Source: an uncultured Lachnospiraceae bacterium | GTDB lineage: Bacteria; Bacillota; Clostridia; Lachnospirales; Lachnospiraceae | Assembly (NCBI GenBank): GCA_910583615.1 | Contig: CAJTXP010000017.1 | Location: 1 to 64,000, forward strand | Reading direction: 5' to 3' | DNA: 64,000 bases | In this document: positions 36,115-44,555 of the stretch, piece by piece | Position numbering within the stretch: position 1 is the first letter of the stretch | How the letters are laid out: each line of letters starts with the position of its first letter | Notes under the pieces: generated by a model | Database searches by the model: none | What the model was told of the DNA's origin: nothing | The model's input: the letters and a program-made list of their open reading frames with translations, nothing else | Program-made: the position numbers and the translations under genes

Positions 36115-36124
36115 AGAGAATATA
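36115..36124. repeat. Target site duplication, left copy
   Basis: The 10 bp AGAGAATATA next to the left inverted repeat are repeated exactly at 37628-37637 next to the right one. Confidence 0.93.
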
Positions 36125-37627
36125 CAGGTTAAACTTATAAACTGTTATGCACCGCAGCACCATTTCTGGTGCTGCTTAAAAATATAAAGAAGTGATTTAT
36201 TTTGCGGGAGATTTCCCCTTTGACTCTAACGCTTCTCTAATGCTGTCTACATCTAACATAGACAGCATTCTTTCTGCCCCTTTTTCGTAATCCAGTGACA
36301 GTTCGTAACGGATTCTTTTCATACTCAGTTTGTAGCTGTTCTTTACCAGTCCCAGAATTGACAGCACGATCTTTTTCATGGTCTGGAGATTTTTTGCCCC
36401 ATTTCTTGCCATGCTTGTATTCTTATCGTCCCTGAACGTGAAATCCATCTGCCAGTGGAGCCTGTTCTCCACTCCCCAGTGCCTGCGGGCCGCTCTTTCA
36501 AATTCTTCTGCATCTTCCCCTATGCTACATATATAGCAACGCCACTCATCTTCCTGGCTTCCGTCTCGCCTCTTCAGCTTTTTATGCACCAGCCCAAAAC
36601 TCCTGAGCCCTTTCCACTTTTTCCTCTCGCTGTACCATCCTGTATCTTCTGTGATATAGTACTCCCTCGTGGCGATCCCTCCATGTTCTGCTTCCACGGT
36701 CTTCTTATAACAGCCTTCCTTTTCTTTCAGCGCTTCCCTGTATTCCTTCGTAAAGAACAACTTCACTTCTTCATAGAAGAGCGTCTGGTTCCCTTTCAGC
36801 GCCAGCACATAGTCTCCTTTTGCGTCTATGATCGTTTCCGCAGTCCCTTTCTGACAGTTCATCGCATCCGCGGTTACGATCGTCCCTTTTGGGTCCATCA
36901 GGCGCAGTACCTCCTGGGCTGCGGGTATTTCGTTCGTTTTTCGCTGATGTATCTCTGGGCCAGGCACATCCCATAATCATCCGAATAGACATTCAGCGTC
37001 TGCAGGGCCTTCACTTTCCCATCTCCCGTGTCTTTTCTGCCGGAACCACAGCTTACTTTCCCATCTACACAGACCACGCTCTTTTCATGGAGCCTCCCTG
37101 GCTCCCCTGTCAGGCCTATGATCCCGTCCACTGTGCGCAGCAGGATCCCTACTGTGACCTGGAAGAAATGGTCTGTGCTGATGTTGCTGAACACCACACG
37201 GTATGTATCATCGGTAGGCACGCCGAACGGAAGTTCCAGGTACCTGCGAAGCCATTTTTCCTTGCTTTTTCCAAAGCTTTCAATCTCACCCCATTCATTT
37301 GCGTTCCCCAGCACCGCAAAAAAGACAATCATAATGATATCTCCCAACAGATGGTGGATATAGGAGGAATGCCGGTAATCCTGCACCGCATCTGCGTGCT
37401 TTTTGATCTCCCTTATCAGCGCATCATTTTCCATGACTGTTTCCGGGGATATCCCATTTTCCTGGAATGTGTTATGAAGCTCTTCCAGCCTCGTTGTTTT
37501 CTTCGCCATAATATCATCTCCTGATATAATTATTTAGGTGACAAATATATCAAATCAGAATAAAAAATGGAACAGAAAGTTGAGTTTCTGTTCCGTAACA
37601 TTTTTGTAACTTTATAAGTTTATCCTG
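36125..37627 (-). mobile_element. ISAs1-family insertion sequence, 1503 bp
   Basis: Terminal inverted repeats are CAGGTTAAACTTATAAA at 36125-36141 and the complement of CAGGATAAACTTATAAA at 37611-37627, matching at 16 of 17 positions. The element is flanked by a perfect 10-bp target duplication, and the transposase gene runs leftward inside. Hairpins lie just inside both ends: GCAGCACCA/TGGTGCTGC (36154-36175) and GGAACAGAAA/TTTCTGTTCC (37569-37594). Family assignment rests on the transposase, the CAGG ends and the 8-10 bp duplication typical of ISAs1. It inserted between the toxin-antitoxin promoter and the AAA/PD-(D/E)XK gene. Confidence 0.95.
36197..37509 (-). pseudogene. ISAs1-family transposase, frameshifted
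   Basis: The N-terminal part (start 37509, GGAG upstream) includes 'HHLLGDIIMIVFFAVLGNANEWGEIESFGK' and the first catalytic Asp in 'VVCVDGKV'. The frame is lost after 'YISEK', and the rest continues in the -1 frame from 'TNEIPAAQEVLRL' with the second Asp ('TADAMNCQ') and the Glu ('RHWGVENRLHW'). The break is at a run of five T on the plus strand (36937-36941, five A in the gene). Six would restore one reading frame of about 437 codons that matches the family length. This may be inactivation, a sequencing error or slippage-based frameshifting; the sequence cannot tell. Confidence 0.9.
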
Positions 37628-37637
37628 AGAGAATATA
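37628..37637. repeat. Target site duplication, right copy
   Basis: AGAGAATATA, identical to 36115-36124. The two copies define the insertion point of the ISAs1-family element. Confidence 0.93.
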
Positions 37638-37650
37638 TTTGTTTCATACT

Positions 37651-37737
37651 GCGGATTCGTTACCTTTCACGTGTCGGCCGGTGTTCAGCCTGGTGAGGGC
37701 ATCCGGCCGGCGTAGGTGTGAACGGTAACGCGGATTC
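37651..37737. repeat. Long GC-rich imperfect hairpin
   Basis: CGTTACC (37658-37664) pairs with GGTAACG (37724-37730), then TTCAC (37666-37670) with GTGAA (37718-37722), then CGGCCGG (37675-37681) with CCGGCCGG (37703-37710). GCGGATTC flanks the whole as a direct repeat (37651-37658 and 37730-37737). It lies just after the stop codon of the leftward AAA/PD-(D/E)XK gene. It may act as that gene's 3' end structure or be a dispersed palindromic repeat; no T-tract is present. Confidence 0.6.
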
Positions 37738-37743
37738 CGGAAA

Positions 37744-39447
37744 TCAGTCCGCGCCTCCGATCAAAACCCGTTTTCCTTCAAAAGCAAATCCATACTTCCG
37801 GATCCGCGTTTCCGGGATGCCCTTCTGTCTCAGAGCGGCTGCATAATCCCGTTCTGTGATCTGTGCCAGTGCATGCTGAACGGTTTCCTCCAGAGAGCGT
37901 TCTTTCAGAGGATTCCGCACTTTGAATTCCAGAAGAATGGCGTCGTCTTCCGAGCGTCTTGGCTCCAGCTGTACGTCATAGCGTCCAAATCCGCTTTCCC
38001 GGTTGGAGGTAATTACATATCGTTCCTTCAGAACCATCATCAGTCCCAGTACAAGGCCGTGGTAAAATCGTTCGGGTTCTGTCCGTTCAGAACTTTTTCT
38101 GCCGGTATCGAAGGAACTGAAGATGGTTTCTGACAGCTGGTTCATATAGGCGTTCATTGCTTCCAGATTTCCCTGAAGCAGCGCTTTGACAAAATCATTA
38201 TAGTTCGTTCGGGAAGCGGCAAACCAGCTCTGGATGATTGTCCGGAACATGACCTTTACCTCAAAATTGGTAAGCTCCAGTTCATATTCCTGATTCCAGT
38301 CGCCGAATTCTGTCATACGGTTCTCAAAATGTTTCACTTTCAGATAACCGCCGGCAAGGAGAAGACTCCAGAGCGCAGTTTCTTCCAGATCGAGCCGATC
38401 ATAGACGATCTGTTCATCAATGCTGGTATGAAATGATTTTCCATTCAGGAGGTCTTCCATAATCATTTTTACATTCCGGCTTCCGGAACGGATCAGCCGT
38501 CCGATCAGGCTGTTGCTGCTGGTATTTGCCCAGTAGGCCGCTAATTTGCCTTTATCCAGAAAATTGAGTATGGACCAGGGATTGTAGATATCTGTCCGTC
38601 TTCCAAAAGTAAAACCATCATACCAGTAAGTTACCTCCGCTTCCTGTTCTGATAATCCATATTCTTTCAGAGCACCGGAGACTTCCTGCTGCGTAAATCC
38701 AAAAGCATCCTCATATTTTTCAGAAGTGGTTGTTACGACTTCCGGATGATTCAGATCTGAGAAAACCGATTCTCTGCTGACTCTGGTAATCCCGGTCATG
38801 ATCGCACGCTCCAGGAAGGGATTGGTCTTGAAGGCCGCATTGAACAGGCTTCTGATAAAACCTGTCAGTTTTTCCCAGTAGCCGTTCATATAAGCCTCCT
38901 GCATGGGAGTATCATATTCGTCAAGCAGAATGATCACTTTTTTCTTATAATACAGGTTCAGATATTTCGAGAGATGATGAATTGCCAGTGTGGCATACAT
39001 GTCATCCATATCAGGAGAGATGTTTTGAAAAAATTCCTGATCTCTTTTGGGCAGAATACCGCTGTCAAGCAGAAAGGAATGGTCTGTATACAGATCGGTA
39101 AGCATCTGGCAGAGCTTTTTTCTGGCGGCGGAATAGCTGGATTCCTTTATGTTTGCAAAGGAAAGGCTGATGACCGGAAAGGTTCCCTGAATCTGCCGGT
39201 ATTTTTCCTCTTTCCAGATGGAGAGAGACTCGAACAGATCCGTTCGACCTGCATGTTTCACTGAAAAAAAGTATTCGGTCATGCTCATGTTCAGAGTTTT
39301 TCCAAAGCGCCGGGGACGGGTAATCAGCGTAACAACATCTCCGTTTTCCCACCATTCTTTGAGAAAATCCGTTTTATCAATATAAAAATATTGATGCTCC
39401 ATAATCGCCGCAAAGTCCTGATTTCCGATACTGACGGTTCTTGCCAT
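37744..39447 (-). CDS. AAA-ATPase / PD-(D/E)XK nuclease-like protein
   Basis: This 567-residue protein belongs to the widespread group with an N-terminal AAA-ATPase-like domain and a C-terminal DUF1703-type PD-(D/E)XK domain. The N-terminus reads 'YFYIDKTDFLKEWWENGD', the Walker A is TRPRRFGKTLN (Lys50) and the Walker B is 'VIILLDEYDTPM'. At the C-terminus 'GRYDVQLEPRRSEDDAILLEFKV' carries the Asp-Glu-x-Lys nuclease-like motif. The role is unknown; mobile-element and defence links have been proposed for the family. It is a single-gene unit between the insertion sequence and the polyamine operon, about 46 bp after the potD stop. Confidence 0.88.
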   Translation of the reverse strand: MARTVSIGNQDFAAIMEHQYFYIDKTDFLKEWWENGDVVTLITRPRRFGKTLNMSMTEYFFSVKHAGRTDLFESLSIWKEEKYRQIQGTFPVISLSFANIKESSYSAARKKLCQMLTDLYTDHSFLLDSGILPKRDQEFFQNISPDMDDMYATLAIHHLSKYLNLYYKKKVIILLDEYDTPMQEAYMNGYWEKLTGFIRSLFNAAFKTNPFLERAIMTGITRVSRESVFSDLNHPEVVTTTSEKYEDAFGFTQQEVSGALKEYGLSEQEAEVTYWYDGFTFGRRTDIYNPWSILNFLDKGKLAAYWANTSSNSLIGRLIRSGSRNVKMIMEDLLNGKSFHTSIDEQIVYDRLDLEETALWSLLLAGGYLKVKHFENRMTEFGDWNQEYELELTNFEVKVMFRTIIQSWFAASRTNYNDFVKALLQGNLEAMNAYMNQLSETIFSSFDTGRKSSERTEPERFYHGLVLGLMMVLKERYVITSNRESGFGRYDVQLEPRRSEDDAILLEFKVRNPLKERSLEETVQHALAQITERDYAAALRQKGIPETRIRKYGFAFEGKRVLIGGAD

Positions 39448-39493
39448 AGATTCCTCCTGCTGTTCTGACAGCTGTTTTCAAATGATGACGGGT

Positions 39494-40552
39494 TTATTCC
39501 GACAATACCTGCTTCCAAAGATTATTATACTTTTCTTCCGCTTCTTCCCCCAGATAATGGAAAGTCTCACAGCGCGACAGCACTTCATTTCCCGGGAATA
39601 ACGCTTCATTATTCAGAATATCTTCATCTTCGATCATCTCGATGGCAGCAGAGTTCGGAATGGAATAATAAATATACTCAAAGTTTTTCAGTGCAATATC
39701 CGGACGGCAGAGGAAGTCGATCCATTTTTCGGCATTTTCCTTGTTCTTGCAGGTGGTCGGAATGACCCAGCAGTCCAGCCATACGTTGGAACCTTCTTCA
39801 GGAACCACATACTGCAGATTTTCATTTTCGTCCTTACAGATCGTTGCTTCTCCGGAATAGATGACGCCGATGGCGGCTTTTTCACCGATCATCATGTCCC
39901 GGACTTCGTCCGTGGTGTATTTCAATACCAGCGGTTTTTGCTTTGTCAGAAGCTCGGCAGCTTCCTGAAGCTCCGCGTCATCCGTGGAGTTGAGCGAATA
40001 TCCGCAGGAGATGAGCGCCGGAGCGAAGACATCCCGGGGATTGTTCATCATGACGATGTTATCCGCATATTTCTCGTCCCACAGACAGTCCCAGCTGGTG
40101 ATCGGTTCATCCACCATGGTCTCATTGTAGAGGATGCCGACGGTTCCCCACAGATAGGGGACGGCATGCGATGCATCCGGGTCAAATTCCTTTACCGTAT
40201 CCGTGTAGACCGGATCAATATTGGAGATGTTTGGAATATTGTCATAATTGATTTCCAGCAGCAGATCATTGTCCAGCATCTTCTGGATCATGTATTCTGA
40301 AGGACAGACCACATCCCAGTCCGCTGCGCCGTTGGCGATGATGGGATACATGTCTTCATTGGTGTCAAAGGTCTTATAATTGACCTTGATGCCGGTCTCT
40401 TCTTCGAAAATATTGATGACGTCTTCATCAATATATTCGCCCCAGTTATAGACGTTTACTTCTCCGTTCTCACCGGCGGAAGAGCCCCCGCAACCGGTGA
40501 ATGTGAATGCTGCCGCCAGGCAGCCACATACAAGCAGAATTCTTTTTTTCAT
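39494..40552 (-). CDS. potD: Spermidine/putrescine-binding lipoprotein PotD
   Basis: This 352-residue extracellular solute-binding lipoprotein has a signal ending in the lipobox FTGC (Cys about residue 21), then 'EVNVYNWGEYIDEDVINIFEEETGIKVNYKTFDTNEDMYPII', the typical PotD/PotF start. It captures polyamines and hands them to PotBC. It is the last gene of the leftward operon, separated from potC by 328 bp of tandem palindromic repeats that may adjust its level relative to the upstream genes. Confidence 0.94.
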   Translation of the reverse strand: MKKRILLVCGCLAAAFTFTGCGGSSAGENGEVNVYNWGEYIDEDVINIFEEETGIKVNYKTFDTNEDMYPIIANGAADWDVVCPSEYMIQKMLDNDLLLEINYDNIPNISNIDPVYTDTVKEFDPDASHAVPYLWGTVGILYNETMVDEPITSWDCLWDEKYADNIVMMNNPRDVFAPALISCGYSLNSTDDAELQEAAELLTKQKPLVLKYTTDEVRDMMIGEKAAIGVIYSGEATICKDENENLQYVVPEEGSNVWLDCWVIPTTCKNKENAEKWIDFLCRPDIALKNFEYIYYSIPNSAAIEMIEDEDILNNEALFPGNEVLSRCETFHYLGEEAEEKYNNLWKQVLSE

Positions 40553-40569
40553 AATCTTACCTCTTATTT

Positions 40570-40882
40570 AAGTTCCGCTTCCGTACGAAGAATGCCCTGT
40601 GTCCGGAAGAATTTCCGTCCTGAAAAGCGTCCGGAAATCCTTCCGGGCATTCTCCGTACAGAAGCTGTTTTGTTAAGTTCCGCTTCCGTACAGGTAATGC
40701 CCCGCGTCTGGAAGAATTTTCGTCCTGAAAAGCGTCCGGAAATCCTTCCGGGCATTCTTCGTACAGAAGCTGTTTTGTTAAGTTCCGCTTCCGTACAGGT
40801 AATGCCCTGAGTCTGGAAGAATTTCCGTCCTGAAAAGCGGTCGGAAATCCTTCCGGGCATTCCCTGTACAGAAGCTGTTTTT
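40570..40882. repeat. Three tandem 105-bp palindromic repeats
   Basis: Copies begin at 40570, 40675 and 40780, each opening AAGTTCCGCTTCCGTAC. Each folds into a long hairpin: GAATGCCC and CCGGAAG(A)ATTTCCG on one side, CCGGAAAT(C)CTTCCGG and GGGCATTC on the other, around a loop containing TCCTGAAAAGC. Copies differ at only a few bases. They fill the whole potC-potD gap inside the operon. Because 105 is divisible by 3, a 98-codon frame runs leftward through all three, but it has no ribosome binding site and no codon signal. There are no spacers, so this is not a CRISPR array. Confidence 0.93.
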
Positions 40883-41696
40883 AGTGTCTCTGGTTTTCCG
40901 CAGGCAGTTCCCGCTGCTTCAGGTTTATGAATACAAGCACGAGGAAGACTGCGAGAAACATGATCGTGGACAGTGCATACATCTCCGGTTTGATTCCCTT
41001 GCGAAGTTCTGAATAGATCAGAGTGGACAGGGTGTCGGCCCCGAGTCCCTTCACAAAGTGCGTGATGACGAAATCATCCAGAGACATGGTGAAGGACAGA
41101 AGGAAACCGGATAATACGCCGGGCATGATGTCCGGCAGTACGATGCGGAAGAACGCCTGCCCTTCTCCTGCGCCCAGGTCCAGCGCAGCCTCGTACATGG
41201 ACATGTTCAGCTGCTTGAGCTTCGGCATGACGCTTAAGACCACATAGGGCAGATTGAAGGTGATGTGTCCGATCAGGACTGTTCCGAAACCCATCTCAAA
41301 GTGGATGCCGACAACGGAAAGCAGATTTCCCACTGTGATAAACAGAAGCATAAACGCAATGCCTGTCACGATTTCCGCGTTCAGCATTGGGATATTTACA
41401 ATGCTCATACACAGGCTCTGGCGCCGTTTTTTCATATGATGGACAGCGATTGCGGCAGAGGTTCCAAGCAGTGTTGCAACGGCGGCGGACAGTACTGCGA
41501 TCAGCAGCGTGTTGCCAAGGGCGGCCAGGATCGTGTCATTTTCAAAAAGCCGCTGATACCATTTCAGGGAAAAGCCTCCCCATTTGACAGAGGTTCTGGA
41601 ATTATTAAAGGACAGAACCATCAGAGTTCCGATCGGGGCATAGAGAAAGAGCACGATCAGAAACAGATAAAAGCGCTGACTCCATTTTTTTATCAT
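40881..41696 (-). CDS. potC: Polyamine ABC transporter permease PotC
   Basis: This 271-residue inner-membrane permease has about six membrane segments and the permease-ATPase coupling motif 'EAALDLGAGEGQAFFRIVLPDIMPG' (EAA loop). It pairs with PotB. The start overlaps the potB stop by 4 bp (ATGA type), so translation is coupled. The stop abuts the tandem repeat region. Confidence 0.93.
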   Translation of the reverse strand: MIKKWSQRFYLFLIVLFLYAPIGTLMVLSFNNSRTSVKWGGFSLKWYQRLFENDTILAALGNTLLIAVLSAAVATLLGTSAAIAVHHMKKRRQSLCMSIVNIPMLNAEIVTGIAFMLLFITVGNLLSVVGIHFEMGFGTVLIGHITFNLPYVVLSVMPKLKQLNMSMYEAALDLGAGEGQAFFRIVLPDIMPGVLSGFLLSFTMSLDDFVITHFVKGLGADTLSTLIYSELRKGIKPEMYALSTIMFLAVFLVLVFINLKQRELPAENQRH

Positions 41697-42502
41697 AATA
41701 CATTACCCTCCCCATTGTCATATTTGGAGGACAGGATCATACTGACGATGATGAAAAGCATCAGCACAAGGGACAGCCCGCTTCCCACATGCCAGCTCGT
41801 ACCTTTCATGAATTCCTGTTCAATGACATTTCCGATGAGCAGGATCTTTCCCCCGCCAAGAAGCGTGGAGATAACAAACGTAGTCAGAGAAGGTACGAAT
41901 ACCATCGTGATTCCGCTGACAACTCCCGGAATGCTCAGAGGAAAGATAACTTTATAGAGTGTCTGAAAGCTGTTGGCTCCCAGATCTCTTGCGGCATTGA
42001 CCACATTGACGTCGATTTTTGAGATTACATTATAAATAGGAAGAATCATAAACGGCAGAAAATCATAGACCATACCGAATACAATAGCAGCAGGAGTATT
42101 GATAATCTTAAGTCCATGCAGTCCGAAAAATTTAAGTACCGTATCCAGAACGCCGTTGGTGTCCAGAAGCACGACCCACGCAAGCGTCCGGAGCAGAAAG
42201 TTCATCCACATGGGCAGAACAAACAGGAAGATCACGAACCCGGATTTTCCAAGCCTGCTTTCGGACAGGATCAGAGCAAGCGGATAAGCGAGCAGCAGGC
42301 AGATGGCAGTGCTCAAAAGCGACAGTCCCAGTGACAGAAAAAGCGCCTTGGAGTGTTCGGCGGTGGCAATCGCCATCAGGTTTTCCAGCGTAAATGATCC
42401 GCTTTTGTCCGTCAGGCCGTAGTACACGATGAACAAAAGTGGGATAATGATAAATGCCGATGCCCACACAAGAAAAGGGCAGGACAGAGATTTTCTATAC
42501 AT
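41693..42502 (-). CDS. potB: Polyamine ABC transporter permease PotB
   Basis: This 269-residue permease has about six membrane segments and the EAA-type loop 'NAARDLGANSFQTLYKVIFPLSIPG'. With PotC it forms the transmembrane channel for spermidine/putrescine import. Its start lies inside the 3' end of potA (8-bp overlap), and its end overlaps potC. Confidence 0.93.
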   Translation of the reverse strand: MYRKSLSCPFLVWASAFIIIPLLFIVYYGLTDKSGSFTLENLMAIATAEHSKALFLSLGLSLLSTAICLLLAYPLALILSESRLGKSGFVIFLFVLPMWMNFLLRTLAWVVLLDTNGVLDTVLKFFGLHGLKIINTPAAIVFGMVYDFLPFMILPIYNVISKIDVNVVNAARDLGANSFQTLYKVIFPLSIPGVVSGITMVFVPSLTTFVISTLLGGGKILLIGNVIEQEFMKGTSWHVGSGLSLVLMLFIIVSMILSSKYDNGEGNVL

Positions 42503-43568
42503 CCAGTACCACCGCCTCCTCGTCTTCTGATTCCGGTTTATTCATGATCTGAATATTGAACGGGTCGACGGATATGCTGACCTGTTCCCCGACCGGATGC
42601 ATTCTGGTACTCTGTACCAGCCATTCGCGTCCGCATGCGCTGACTTCCATCTCATAGTGAACGCCTTTAAAGATCAAGTGTGACACGACGCCGTCTACAG
42701 TTCCTTTACCGGGGGCCCCAAGTTCCACATCTTCCGGGCGGATCACCACGTCTACCGGACGGTTGTGTCCAAAACCGATATCCACGCAGGGAAATACAAT
42801 GCCGAAAAGCTCCACAAGTTTATCTTCCAGCATGACGCCGGGAAAGATGTTGCTGTCACCGATAAAGTCTGCCACAAAGGCATTCGTCGGTTCGTTATAG
42901 ATGTCTTCCGGCGTGCCGATCTGCTGGATGTAACCCTGATTCATGACGACGATCGTATCGGACATGGTGAGGGCTTCCTCCTGATCATGAGTGACATAGA
43001 TAAACGTAATGCCCAGCTCGTTTTTCATGCGGATCAGTTCATACTGCATCTCCTGGCGGAGCTTGAGGTCCAGCGCCCCCAGCGGTTCATCCAGCAGAAG
43101 AACCTTTGGTTCATTGACGATGGCGCGGGCGATGGCGATCCGCTGCTGCTGGCCGCCGCTTAAAGAATCCGGCATGCGTTTTTCGTATCCGTCGAGATTA
43201 ACCAGCTTCAGGGCATATTTGATCTTATCATCAATATAGGCTTTGCTTTTTCCGCTGATTTTCAGACCGAAGGCAATATTTTCCGCAATGTTCATATGGG
43301 TGAACAGTGCATATTTCTGAAATACGGTATTCAGCTGGCGTTTGTTGGGAGGGAGTGCGGTGATGTCCTGTCCGTTAAAAATCACATGTCCTTCATCCGG
43401 AGTTTCAAAACCGCCCAGGATCCGCAGCGTTGTCGTTTTGCCGCAGCCGCTGGGCCCTAAAAGCGTCAGAAATTTGTTTTCATTAAAATACAGATCCAGG
43501 TCATCCAGAACCTTATGTCCGTCATAGATTTTGGTAATATGCTGCAGTTCGATCAGTCTGTTTCCCAT
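42495..43568 (-). CDS. potA: Polyamine ABC transporter ATPase PotA
   Basis: The 357-residue ATP-binding subunit shows Walker A GPSGCGKTT (38-46), signature 'LSGGQQQRIAIARA', Walker B 'VLLLDEPLGALD', the H-loop 'YVTHDQEEAL' and a C-terminal TOBE domain. It energises polyamine import. The start at 43568 follows GGAGG by 8 nt; an in-frame start at 43601 would add 11 residues but lacks a better site. It follows the XRE/cupin regulator gene by 66 bp in the same orientation, so the two probably share a transcript. Confidence 0.93.
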   Translation of the reverse strand: MGNRLIELQHITKIYDGHKVLDDLDLYFNENKFLTLLGPSGCGKTTTLRILGGFETPDEGHVIFNGQDITALPPNKRQLNTVFQKYALFTHMNIAENIAFGLKISGKSKAYIDDKIKYALKLVNLDGYEKRMPDSLSGGQQQRIAIARAIVNEPKVLLLDEPLGALDLKLRQEMQYELIRMKNELGITFIYVTHDQEEALTMSDTIVVMNQGYIQQIGTPEDIYNEPTNAFVADFIGDSNIFPGVMLEDKLVELFGIVFPCVDIGFGHNRPVDVVIRPEDVELGAPGKGTVDGVVSHLIFKGVHYEMEVSACGREWLVQSTRMHPVGEQVSISVDPFNIQIMNKPESEDEEAVVLDV

Positions 43569-43634
43569 GATCCGGCCTCCTTGTTGTAGTTTTACAGCCA
43601 TTCTTGTTACAGGCAGGCTGTTATAATTCGTACT

Positions 43635-44174
43635 TTAAAAATTCGGCGGGGTGCTGATCCACAAAAATACAGCCCCGGTTTTTTCACCGGCGGTAATATA
43701 ATGACTGGTAGAGGGGGTGAAATAAAAGGATTCCCCTTTCTTCGCCTTGATCAGCTTGCCGCCCAGATGAATGGTGATGGTGCCCTGGAGTACATAGCCG
43801 AATTCTTCCCCTTCATGGGGCGTATCCGGATAGGTGGAGCCGCCGGGCTCCAGCGTGACCCGGATCGGTTCCATGGCGTTTTTCTGTGCGTTCGGAATGA
43901 TCCATTCAATCTTGTTCTTCAGTTCTGCATCGTATTTTTCACAGTAATCTGCATCATGAAAAACGATCTGTTCATCGCTGTCTTCGCTGAAAAATTCTTT
44001 CAGATTCGTTCCAAGGCTGTTGAGGATATCCACCAGCGTGGCGATGGATGGAGAGGTCAGGTCCCGTTCCAGCTGAGAGATGAAGCCTTTGGACAGCTCG
44101 CTCCGGTCTGCCAGCTCCTCCTGCGTCAGTCCTTTCATGACACGGAGTTCCTTGATCTTTGGTCCAATGTTCAT
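43635..44174 (-). CDS. XRE/cupin transcriptional regulator of the pot operon (PuuR-like)
   Basis: The 179 residues comprise an N-terminal XRE HTH (about 5-60, 'GLTQEELADRSELSKGFISQLERDLTSPSIATL') and a C-terminal cupin (about 105-178, 'EEFGYVLQGTITIHLGGKLIKAKKGESFYF'), the layout of PuuR-type regulators that sense small molecules such as polyamines. The start at 44174 has GGAGG 11 nt upstream; the frame could extend to 44291 but would cover the operator region. Two copies of a 17-bp palindrome in its leader suggest autoregulation of the regulator-potABCD operon. Confidence 0.9.
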   Translation of the reverse strand: MNIGPKIKELRVMKGLTQEELADRSELSKGFISQLERDLTSPSIATLVDILNSLGTNLKEFFSEDSDEQIVFHDADYCEKYDAELKNKIEWIIPNAQKNAMEPIRVTLEPGGSTYPDTPHEGEEFGYVLQGTITIHLGGKLIKAKKGESFYFTPSTSHYITAGEKTGAVFLWISTPPNF

Positions 44175-44249
44175 GGTATAAAAGTCCTCCGTTTCCGTAG
44201 CTTTTTCCTGGCTGTTCCTGTACGCGCCGCAAAAATATAACAACCTGAA

Positions 44250-44266
44250 GTTTAATGCTGCTAAAC
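44250..44266. promoter_or_regulatory. Operator-like palindrome 2 of the pot operon
   Basis: GTTTAATGCTGCTAAAC. It shares its outer bases GTTTAA/TAAAC with the copy at 44295-44311; the centres are 45 bp apart. It lies in the untranslated leader of the regulator gene, a likely binding site for that regulator. Confidence 0.55.
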
Positions 44267-44294
44267 ACAGCGCATGCACGATACTTAACAAAAA

Positions 44295-44311
44295 GTTTAA
44301 TAACAGTAAAC
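44295..44311. promoter_or_regulatory. Operator-like palindrome 1 of the pot operon
   Basis: GTTTAATAACAGTAAAC. It covers the expected transcription start of the leftward promoter and is the partner of the copy at 44250-44266. Confidence 0.6.
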
Positions 44312-44317
44312 GAATAT

Positions 44318-44347
44318 ACTATAGTACAGACACGGGCGTTCTGTCAA
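44318..44347 (-). promoter_or_regulatory. Promoter of the regulator-potABCD operon
   Basis: Read leftward: TTGACA (44347-44342), an 18-nt spacer and TATAGT (44323-44318). The start site would fall near 44311, inside operator copy 1. It is about 50 bp from the divergent hem promoter. Confidence 0.75.
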
Positions 44348-44396
44348 TCGTTTTTTTGATTTTCTTTTATAATCGTCAGCAATGTCTGTTCTTTCC

Positions 44397-44425
44397 TTTA
44401 CATATGAAAGACACGGTGATAAAAT
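44397..44425 (+). promoter_or_regulatory. Promoter of the tetrapyrrole operon
   Basis: TTTACA (44397-44402), a 17-nt spacer and TAAAAT (44420-44425) with an extended-10 TG at 44417-44418. Transcription would start near 44432 and first meet the 28-codon reading frame at 44469. Confidence 0.65.
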
Positions 44426-44468
44426 GAACGTGTATCTGAACATTTATCCGTTTTGGAAGGAATAGAAA

Positions 44469-44555
44469 ATGCAGCGGTATTTTAATCAAAAGAAAAAGAC
44501 GGGGATGAAAGAGATTCGGATTGGCGACAAGGTGATTGTGGAAGCGGTTGTTTGA
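44469..44555 (+). CDS. 28-codon leader reading frame of the hem operon
   Basis: An ATG with GGAAGGAA about 8 nt upstream encodes 28 residues (start 'MQRYFNQKKKTGMKEIRIGD') and ends 17 nt before the dehydrogenase gene. I recognise no family. It could be a short leader peptide, a small protein or the remnant of an older gene. Support is limited to the ribosome binding site and the position just after the promoter. Confidence 0.4.
   Translation: MQRYFNQKKKTGMKEIRIGDKVIVEAVV

Noticed and set aside
36930..36945. Programmed -1 frameshift in the transposase
   Set aside because: The A5 run does not form a classical X-XXY-YYZ slippery heptamer in frame, and ISAs1 transposases normally have one frame. 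A simple one-base loss or sequencing error is more likely, though slippage is not excluded.
40564..40860. 98-codon leftward frame across the three 105-bp repeats
   Set aside because: It exists because the repeat length is a multiple of three; no ribosome binding site, a repetitive basic product, and the repeats are better explained as hairpins.
40570..40882. Possible CRISPR array
   Set aside because: The units are contiguous 105-bp copies with no unique spacers and no cas genes nearby.
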